Assembly (NCBI RefSeq): GCF_001746915.1
Contig: NZ_MJGC01000032.1
Coordinates: forward strand, 1-64,000
Direction: 5' to 3'
DNA from: Desertifilum tharense IPPAS B-1220
GTDB lineage: Bacteria > Cyanobacteriota > Cyanobacteriia > Cyanobacteriales > Desertifilaceae
Length of the DNA stretch: 64,000 nucleotides
Part shown: positions 57,679 through 64,000 of the stretch, one piece after another
Layout: every line of letters begins with the position of its first letter
How positions within the stretch are numbered: position 1 is the stretch's first letter
Position numbers and translations under genes: made by a program
The notes under the pieces: generated by a model
Seen by the model: only the letters and a program-made list of their open reading frames with translations
Databases searched by the model: none
What the model was told of the DNA's origin: nothing

Positions 57679-59994
57679 ATGTTGTCGCGCGAATTTTTAT
57701 TGCAGATTGCCCGAACTCAAGAACTCTCTCGCAAGCAAGAAGAAGTATTGCTCGCAAGGTTCGCCGAGGAATTGGATTACGAACAGATGGGCGAGCAACT
57801 CGAAACCTCTGCGGGAGCTTGCCTCAAACGCATGGGCGAAATCTACAAAAAATTTGGGATTACCGGAGAGCGGCGCGGAAAGGAAAATCGCCTCAGAATT
57901 TGCCTGCTCAATTACTGGGATGAGCGTCGGCGCAGCGAGCCAGAGCCGCCAGAAGAACTAGAGTTAGAACCCCTCGACTTTGTTCAACCAGAAATCGCTA
58001 TTTTTCATCCCTACCAAAACCTACCCGCCCCCAGCCATACCGTTTTTGTGGGTCGAGAGGCCGAAATTAGCCGCTTGCTCGAACTGCTCTCCCCCAACCA
58101 TAGCGCCCACCTGATTAGTATTGATGGTTTGGGGGGCGTGGGTAAAAGCACCCTCGCCTTAGAAGCGGCTTATCGCTGCTTGCAAGCCAGCCGGATTCCC
58201 GAAGCCTTGCCAAACGTACCGCGCTTTGAGGCAATTATCTTCACCTCTGCCAAACAAACGCACCTCACCCCTGGGGGATTATTACACCGCTTAAGACGAG
58301 AACACACCCTCCAGGCGATTTGCCAGGAAATTGCCCGCACTCTAGAGTTCCGTGAAATTACCCATAGCGAACCGGGCGAACAACTCGAACGCACCCGCGA
58401 TTGTCTGGCTCGCTTGTCTACCTTATTAATTGTGGACAATCTAGAAACCTTGGAAGACCGCCAGGACGTTTTATCGTTTTTATATGACTTGCCTGCCAAT
58501 GTCAAAGTTATCGTCACCACGCGAGAGCAAGCGATGTTCGTCCCGATTCGCTTAACCGCCTTCGCCTCATCCGACGCCGAACAGTTTATCCAGTACCAAA
58601 GCCAGGAACGCGGGGTAGAACTGGATTCTTCAGAAATTCGAGCTTTGGCCCAGAAAACCTCTGGAATTCCCGCCGCAATGGTTTATGCCATTGGGCAGTT
58701 AGCGTCGGGTTATTTGCTCCCCGATGTTTTGCAACGCATTGACAACGCTCAGGGCGATATTGCTCAGTTTTGTTTTGCGGGTTCGGTGGAGTCTTTGCGC
58801 GATCGACCGGCACATCGCTTACTCATGGCGCTGGCGATGTTTGGCGCACCTGCCTTACGAGAGGCGATCGCTACTGTTGCCTTTCCCCTCCCCGATGCGA
58901 TCGCCACGGCTGATGGTTTAGCCCAACTGCAACAATTATCTCTAGTCCAACCCGTTCGGGGTCGATATCAGTTGCTAGCGCTGACTCGCGAGTACGTGTT
59001 AGGAGAATTAGCCGCCTATGCTCCGGGTGATTTTCCCGCTCAAGCTCGCCAGCGGTGGCTAAAGTTTTACCAAGACTTTGCCAAGCGCTATGCTGAAAAA
59101 GACTGGCAAGAATGGCATTCTCCCTCAGAACTCCTCGATCGCGAGTGGGAAAACCTGAAAGCCGCGATCGATTGGTGTATCGCTCAAGACCAATACGAGC
59201 CAGTCTGGGAATTTTGGCAGAAAGTGAAGGGATACGCGCTCGTTCAAGGCTATTGGGATGACCGATTAATTTGGACAAGCTGGCTGATGCAGCGCACCGA
59301 GCAACGGGGAGATTGGTCTAATTTAAGCGAGCTTTTGCTAGAACGGGCAAAAACCCTAACTTTAATGGGACGGACGGCGCAACTAGGGGAAGCAACCACG
59401 TTGTTAGAGAAGGCTTGGCGGTTGCGGGAATATCAAAATTCAATCTTTCAATGTCGTTTAATGAGCGCGATCGCCGTTTTGCAGATTCGCTTAAACTGTT
59501 TTGACATTGCCCAAGACTGGCTCAACCGCCAGCGGCAGCTTTTGCAGGAGACAACGCTCGATCCGGCTCAGGTGCAGCGCTTATGGATTCACCTGCATTA
59601 CTATGAGGCGGAAGTTTGCTATCAACTCGGCGAATATCAATCCGCTAAACGGCTGTATCAACAGGCGCTCAAATCTGCTCAACAACTCGGCTGGCGGCGC
59701 TGCGAAATTTATATCCAGCATTGGCTGGCGGAGGTGGCGATCGCGCTTCTCGAACTCCCCAAGGCCACAGCATTGCTCGAAGAGGGTTTGCCCATTGCTG
59801 AAGCTCAGGGCGATCGCCGATGTATGGCTTACTACTACCGCGCTTTGGCGATGTTGGCACATCTGCGAGAGCAGGAAGAGCGATCGCACCATTGGGCAAA
59901 TTTAGCGCTTTCAACCTTCGATCGCTTGGGGATGTTACCCGAAGCCGAAGAAATGCAAGCCCGACTACACAAATACACAAAAAAAGAGGCGTGA
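57679..59994 (+). CDS. STAND NTPase regulator: helix-turn-helix-like N-terminus, NB-ARC, TPR
   Basis: The protein has about 771 residues. Residues 1-85 form a sigma-factor-like or HTH region (LSRKQEEVLLARFAEELDYEQMG). NB-ARC follows: FVGREAEI, P-loop GLGGVGKST near 155, Walker B LLIVDNLE, and KVIVTTREQ. A winged-helix and arm region is followed by helical TPR-like repeats to the end. Such STAND proteins switch with ATP/ADP and oligomerise on a signal, acting in regulation or defence. The start is ATG at 57,679; an in-frame TTG at 57,673 has better spacing from AAGGA (57,661-57,665). The stop codon lies inside a terminator hairpin of the convergent gene. Confidence 0.9.
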   Translation: MLSREFLLQIARTQELSRKQEEVLLARFAEELDYEQMGEQLETSAGACLKRMGEIYKKFGITGERRGKENRLRICLLNYWDERRRSEPEPPEELELEPLDFVQPEIAIFHPYQNLPAPSHTVFVGREAEISRLLELLSPNHSAHLISIDGLGGVGKSTLALEAAYRCLQASRIPEALPNVPRFEAIIFTSAKQTHLTPGGLLHRLRREHTLQAICQEIARTLEFREITHSEPGEQLERTRDCLARLSTLLIVDNLETLEDRQDVLSFLYDLPANVKVIVTTREQAMFVPIRLTAFASSDAEQFIQYQSQERGVELDSSEIRALAQKTSGIPAAMVYAIGQLASGYLLPDVLQRIDNAQGDIAQFCFAGSVESLRDRPAHRLLMALAMFGAPALREAIATVAFPLPDAIATADGLAQLQQLSLVQPVRGRYQLLALTREYVLGELAAYAPGDFPAQARQRWLKFYQDFAKRYAEKDWQEWHSPSELLDREWENLKAAIDWCIAQDQYEPVWEFWQKVKGYALVQGYWDDRLIWTSWLMQRTEQRGDWSNLSELLLERAKTLTLMGRTAQLGEATTLLEKAWRLREYQNSIFQCRLMSAIAVLQIRLNCFDIAQDWLNRQRQLLQETTLDPAQVQRLWIHLHYYEAEVCYQLGEYQSAKRLYQQALKSAQQLGWRRCEIYIQHWLAEVAIALLELPKATALLEEGLPIAEAQGDRRCMAYYYRALAMLAHLREQEERSHHWANLALSTFDRLGMLPEAEEMQARLHKYTKKEA

Positions 59995-60007
59995 ATTACA
60001 CGCCTCT
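59976..60007 (-). terminator. Terminator hairpin of the GRDP-like gene, overlapping a stop codon
   Basis: AGAGGCGTG (59,985-59,993), loop AATTA, and CACGCCTCT (59,999-60,007) form a perfect 9-bp stem. Read on the - strand it is followed by a run of T. The left arm contains the last codons and the TGA of the + strand STAND gene. Confidence 0.85.
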
Positions 60008-60030
60008 GGGGTGGATCGAGAGAGGGCAGG

Positions 60031-60609
60031 TTATCCCATCTCAAATCGGGGTAAAATCTCCTGCGGGTCGAAGTCAACGCGCGGGCGGGCTTGCGGGTTA
60101 GCGTCAATTAAAATACAAGCATTGGGCTGAATTGGATCGCTCTTATTGGCTCCGAGTAACAAGCAACTGGCTGGCGCAGGCGGGGAATCTTCAGATTGAG
60201 CCGGGGGAATGGCTAGCACAGAAGAGACTTGGTAAAACAGCGCTTGCGTTTCTCCAAATGCCAGGTGGAGTTGTTGGCGATCGCCTTCATCGCGGGTGCC
60301 GAAATAGGGAAAGTGATGCAGAAAGCGACCAAACAGCATTTCACAATCTTGAGCATATTTGTGAGTATCCAAGATATGGTGATGCCAAACGGTATCGATT
60401 TCTTGACTAGGGACGAGGGGATGGTTGGGGTAGAGGTAAACTAAGCACAGGAACATCAGATATTGCGCGATCGCCTTCAGGGTTTTTTTGCGACTCCATC
60501 CTTGCCCGGACTGGCGATCCATAAGCTGAAAGGCAATCGGGCCAAGGTCTAGCGATTTTAGCTTGTGGATAAAGGTTTTCACATCTTGCCAATTCAGTTG
60601 TCCGGTCAT
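60031..60609 (-). CDS. GRDP-like (glycine-rich domain-containing protein-like) family protein
   Basis: The protein has about 192 residues. The conserved family stretch is VPSQEIDTVWHHHILDTHKYA, with three consecutive histidines, followed by FLHHFPYFG. The family is known mainly from plants and is of uncertain biochemical role; the histidines suggest metal or ligand binding. The C-terminal 60 residues are Pro- and Asp-rich and likely disordered. ATG at 60,609 is chosen over an upstream in-frame start at 60,669 because AAGGAG lies 6 bases before it. It is convergent with one STAND gene and divergent from the other. Confidence 0.82.
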   Translation of the reverse strand: MTGQLNWQDVKTFIHKLKSLDLGPIAFQLMDRQSGQGWSRKKTLKAIAQYLMFLCLVYLYPNHPLVPSQEIDTVWHHHILDTHKYAQDCEMLFGRFLHHFPYFGTRDEGDRQQLHLAFGETQALFYQVSSVLAIPPAQSEDSPPAPASCLLLGANKSDPIQPNACILIDANPQARPRVDFDPQEILPRFEMG

Positions 60610-60615
60610 CTGTAA

Positions 60616-60621
60616 CTCCTT
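60616..60621 (-). promoter_or_regulatory. Shine-Dalgarno sequence that fixes the GRDP-like start
   Basis: On the - strand AAGGAG stands 6 bases before the ATG at 60,609. It argues against the longer reading that starts at 60,669. Confidence 0.8.
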
Positions 60622-60788
60622 GTGATTTTTGTGTATTTTCTGTATTTGAAATCTACATTGATTACACAAAATTCGTCAAGCACTTCACGCATTCTTCACA
60701 AAAGAGTCAGCAGCACCTCCCGATCTGGTGGACTGTGTAGTTTATTGGCAGTAAAATCAAAGTAATTCCCCTAGATATACACAAATCC

Positions 60789-62375
60789 ATGAATTCTAGT
60801 GAATTCACAGAGCGATTTCAAGGTCTGACCCCAAAACCCAGAAATGTTTTAGAACTCTTGCTGAACGGCAAAAGCGATGACGAAATCGCGCAGTTAATCG
60901 GTGCATCGGCCTCTACAGTCCGCAAACACATCCAGAATTTATGCGATCGCTTTGAGATTCCCCGCGAAGCCGAAGGACTCAAACGCAACCGTCGCGAAGA
61001 CTTGATCGCCTTAGCCCGTCAATATAAACCGCAATTGCGCCAAGCGTCCCCACCCTCGGTGCAAACTGCGATCGCCACCTCTTCTCAAGACTGGGGGGAT
61101 GCACCCGACGACTCGGTTTTTTATGGGAGAACCCCAGAACTCGCAACGCTAGAACAATGGATTATCCGCGATCGCTGTCGCTTAGTGGCCATTTCTGGTA
61201 TCGGGGGAATCGGTAAAACCCTATTCTGCGTCAAACTCAGCAAGCAAATTCAAAACCATTTTTCAGTTGCGATCTGGCACAGTTTCCGCCAAGGCTTAGT
61301 TCTCGATGATTTTTTAGACCGCTTCTTAAATCTATTTCCCCAGAAAGCGCGCCTCCCCTCCGATAAAAATGAAAAACTCAAACAGTGCCTTCAACACTTA
61401 CAAGACCACCGCTGCTTGCTCATTTTTGACCAACTAGACGCAATCTTTGGTGAAAAAGAATTTGCCGGGTCTTATCTAGAGGGATATCAGGACTACGAGG
61501 AATTTATCAAAAAAGTTGCCGAAGTCAACCACCAAAGCTGCTTATTAATTAATAGCGTGGAAATCCCTTCCCAGATAGCCTTACTCGAAAATCAAGATGG
61601 ATTTGTCCGTCAGTACAAACTCAAGGGTTTAGCGGTTGAAGATGCCCAAAATATTTTAATCGAGAAGAATCTCACCGGCAAAGAAAGATGGGCAGATATC
61701 ATTAACTTCTTTGAAGGTAATCCCCTCGTGATTAAAATGATTGCGGCCACCATCAAAGAACTTTATAACGGCGATGTTATCCCCTTCCTTCGTCATAGCT
61801 ATACCCAGTTAGGGCGAGATTTAGAAATCTTCTTAAAAGATGTCCTCGACCGATTGCAACCCTTAGAATCTGACCTGATCTATCAAATGGCGATCGCAGT
61901 TGACCCTCTGAGTTTCGACACCTTACAAACCCTGATCTTTCCGCCCCCTTCCCTTTCCGAACTGCAACGCGCCATTGAATCATTGAGTCGGCGATCGCTG
62001 ATTGAAATTCGCGGCGGCAAATTCATTCTCCCCCAGGCAATTGTTGCCTACGGCAATATGCAACTGGTTGAAGATGTCTTTCAAGAAATTCAAGCCTTAC
62101 TCGCCAACAAGAATATTAATAGCCTCAAGCGCTTAAGAGTGCATAATCTGATACAACCTGAGAAAGCCAGCCCCAAACCGCAATCGCTCAACCGAGTTTC
62201 TCTCAAAGAATCCATTAAAAAGCGATTGGATTTAACATTTTTTAATCAATCCTGGGTCAAGGCGTTGCAGTCTCTTTTACCCCTATTCCAAGACCAACCG
62301 CAACTCACGGTTGGCTATAGCGAAAGAAATTTGCAATATCTTATTTCCGAATTCGATCGGCGAATGATAAATTAA
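60789..62375 (+). CDS. STAND NTPase with LuxR-like HTH
   Basis: The protein has 528 residues. Residues 1-75 look like a LuxR-type helix-turn-helix (LTPKPRNVLELLLNGKSDDEIAQ, ASASTVRKHIQNL). NB-ARC follows: FYGRTPEL, P-loop GIGGIGKT near 140, Walker B CLLIFDQLD. A winged-helix-like part ends at about 430. There is no long TPR array, unlike the STAND protein at 57,679. Such a protein likely binds DNA or a partner and changes state with nucleotide. The gene is divergent from the GRDP-like gene, sharing 179 bases of upstream sequence. Confidence 0.9.
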   Translation: MNSSEFTERFQGLTPKPRNVLELLLNGKSDDEIAQLIGASASTVRKHIQNLCDRFEIPREAEGLKRNRREDLIALARQYKPQLRQASPPSVQTAIATSSQDWGDAPDDSVFYGRTPELATLEQWIIRDRCRLVAISGIGGIGKTLFCVKLSKQIQNHFSVAIWHSFRQGLVLDDFLDRFLNLFPQKARLPSDKNEKLKQCLQHLQDHRCLLIFDQLDAIFGEKEFAGSYLEGYQDYEEFIKKVAEVNHQSCLLINSVEIPSQIALLENQDGFVRQYKLKGLAVEDAQNILIEKNLTGKERWADIINFFEGNPLVIKMIAATIKELYNGDVIPFLRHSYTQLGRDLEIFLKDVLDRLQPLESDLIYQMAIAVDPLSFDTLQTLIFPPPSLSELQRAIESLSRRSLIEIRGGKFILPQAIVAYGNMQLVEDVFQEIQALLANKNINSLKRLRVHNLIQPEKASPKPQSLNRVSLKESIKKRLDLTFFNQSWVKALQSLLPLFQDQPQLTVGYSERNLQYLISEFDRRMIN

Positions 62376-62451
62376 GGGCAACCTAACCGATCGAATGCCG
62401 ATCGCCGCACTTTTGCATGGGATCGCCAAAACTGCAATTTTAAGGGTAAGT

Positions 62452-62457
62452 GAGGAG
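62452..62457 (+). promoter_or_regulatory. Shine-Dalgarno sequence of ureC
   Basis: GAGGAG lies 8 bases upstream of the ATG at 62,466 and supports that start. Confidence 0.75.
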
Positions 62458-62465
62458 CAAGCGTC

Positions 62466-64000
62466 ATGAGTTATCGAATGGATCGGCGGGCCTATGCGGA
62501 GACTTATGGCCCCACTGTAGGCGATCGCATCCGCCTAGCCGACACCGAATTAATAATTGAAGTCGAACGCGACTTAACCACCTACGGCGATGAAGTCAAA
62601 TTTGGCGGCGGGAAAGTCATCCGCGATGGTATGGGCCAATCTCCGATTACCAACGCCGATGGGGCCGTTGATACAGTGATTACCAACGCCTTAATCCTCG
62701 ACTGGTGGGGCATCATCAAAGCCGACATTGGGATTAAAGACGGCAAAATATACAAAATTGGCAAAGCCGGAAATCCTTACATTCAAGATAACGTCGATAT
62801 TATTATTGGCCCCGGCACCGAAGCGATCGCCGGAGAAGGAATGATCCTCACCGCCGGGGGGATAGATAGCCACATTCACTTTATCTGCCCGCAACAAATC
62901 GAAGTGGCGATCGCCTCCGGAGTCACCACCCTGATTGGCGGCGGAACAGGCCCGGCGACGGGAACCAACGCCACCACCTGCACCCCTGGCCCCTGGCACA
63001 TCTACCGGATGTTGCAAGCCGCCGACGCCTTCCCCATCAACATCGGCTATTCAGGTAAAGGCAATAGCGCCCGACCCGAAGGACTCATCGAACAGATTCA
63101 AGCCGGAGTCATTGGACTCAAACTCCACGAAGACTGGGGAACCACCCCCGCTACCATCGACACCTGCTTAAGCGTCGCCGACGAATATGACGTGCAAGTC
63201 GCCATCCACACCGATACCCTGAATGAAGCCGGATTTGTGGAAGACACCATTCAAGCATTTAAAAACCGCGCCATCCACACCTACCACACCGAAGGCGCAG
63301 GCGGCGGACATGCCCCCGATATTATCAAAGTCTGCGGTCAAGCCAACGTTCTCCCCTCATCCACCAACCCCACAAGACCGTATACCCTCAACACCCTGGA
63401 AGAACACCTCGATATGTTGATGGTGTGTCACCACTTGGATCGCAGCATTCCCGAAGATGTCGCCTTTGCTGAGTCGCGCATCCGCAGAGAAACGATCGCA
63501 GCCGAAGATATTTTGCACGACTTAGGCGCATTTAGCATGATCTCCTCCGACTCCCAAGCAATGGGAAGAGTGGGGGAAGTGATTATCCGTACCTGGCAAA
63601 CCGCCCACAAAATGAAAGTCCAGCGGGGACCTTTAGAAGCCGATTCCTCACAAAACGATAACTTTCGGGCCAAGCGGTACATCGCAAAATATACAATTAA
63701 CCCCGCCATTACCCACGGGATTGCAAATTCTGTGGGATCGGTAGAGGAAGGCAAACTCGCGGATTTATGCCTGTGGAAACCTGCCTTTTTTGGCGTCAAA
63801 CCGGAAATTGTGATTAAAGGCGGCGCGATCGCCTACGCCCAAATGGGAGACGCCAACGCCAGCATCCCCACCCCGCAACCGATCCACATGCGGCCCATGT
63901 TTGCCAGCTTTGGCGGGGCGATCGCCACCACCTCTTTAACCTTTATTTCTCAAGCCGCCCTAGAAGCAGATATCCCAACTCAGTTAAAATTACAGAAACC
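62466..64000 (+). CDS. ureC: Urease subunit alpha (3' end outside window)
   Basis: The first 511 codons of about 570 are present. Urease hydrolyses urea to ammonia and carbamate with a dinuclear nickel centre. Visible active-site parts are the Ni-binding HIHF, the carbamylated Lys in [29 protein letters not shown], the mobile-flap His in MVCHHLDRS and Asp in [12 protein letters not shown]. No defect is seen. The small subunits ureA and ureB do not precede it; upstream is the STAND gene. Split urease loci are known in cyanobacteria. Confidence 0.97.
   Translation, partial: MSYRMDRRAYAETYGPTVGDRIRLADTELIIEVERDLTTYGDEVKFGGGKVIRDGMGQSPITNADGAVDTVITNALILDWWGIIKADIGIKDGKIYKIGKAGNPYIQDNVDIIIGPGTEAIAGEGMILTAGGIDSHIHFICPQQIEVAIASGVTTLIGGGTGPATGTNATTCTPGPWHIYRMLQAADAFPINIGYSGKGNSARPEGLIEQIQAGVIGLKLHEDWGTTPATIDTCLSVADEYDVQVAIHTDTLNEAGFVEDTIQAFKNRAIHTYHTEGAGGGHAPDIIKVCGQANVLPSSTNPTRPYTLNTLEEHLDMLMVCHHLDRSIPEDVAFAESRIRRETIAAEDILHDLGAFSMISSDSQAMGRVGEVIIRTWQTAHKMKVQRGPLEADSSQNDNFRAKRYIAKYTINPAITHGIANSVGSVEEGKLADLCLWKPAFFGVKPEIVIKGGAIAYAQMGDANASIPTPQPIHMRPMFASFGGAIATTSLTFISQAALEADIPTQLKLQK

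Overview
The window comes from a cyanobacterium, probably a filamentous one. The palindrome GCGATCGC (HIP1) recurs throughout (for example 654-661). Phylloquinone genes menF and menA lie back to back. Uma2 and DUF29 proteins, PEP-CTERM export, large STAND regulators and tandem heptanucleotide repeats are all typical of that group. Domain boundaries, adenylation codes and similarity levels were read by eye from the sequence and translations; no search was run.

Positions 1-31,790 hold a hybrid nonribosomal peptide/polyketide cluster on the + strand. Six megasynthase genes follow in colinear order: docking-Cy-A-PCP (Cys-like), KS-AT-KR-ACP, docking-C-A-PCP-C-A-PCP (Lys-like, Ser), KS-AT-KR-ACP, C-A-PCP (Ser), docking-C-A-PCP-reductase. 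Then come a methyltransferase, a stand-alone class III aminotransferase, two unrecognised small proteins, a type II thioesterase and an Sfp-type phosphopantetheinyl transferase. Both PKS modules look malonyl-specific and ketoreducing. No epimerase or cis thioesterase was seen. Release should be reductive, giving an aldehyde or alcohol, and the aminotransferase could convert the aldehyde to an amine.

Positions 31,787-39,322 lie on the - strand: an OmpR-type response regulator, aroE, a truncated docking-C-A synthetase whose adenylation domain ends in tandem repeats, and a complete C-A-PCP module with an Ile/Val-type code. The C-terminal tails of the megasynthases suggest that this orphan module may feed the + strand line.

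Positions 39,600-49,113 are mostly housekeeping: menF/menA, an ExbB-ExbD-ExbD proton channel set, a PRC-barrel protein and SMC. Positions 49,290-64,000 hold two Uma2 proteins, a DUF29 protein, a cysteine hydrolase, two Ser/Thr kinases (one with a second, degenerate kinase domain plus TPRs), a PEP-CTERM surface protein, two STAND NTPase regulators around a GRDP-like gene, and the 5' part of ureC, which runs off the right edge.

Families of about 7-bp tandem repeats (CCCAACT-like and CAGCACT-like) are scattered through the first 47 kb. They lie between genes, inside an NRPS linker, at the point where an adenylation domain is cut off, and in frame inside the SMC coiled coil.
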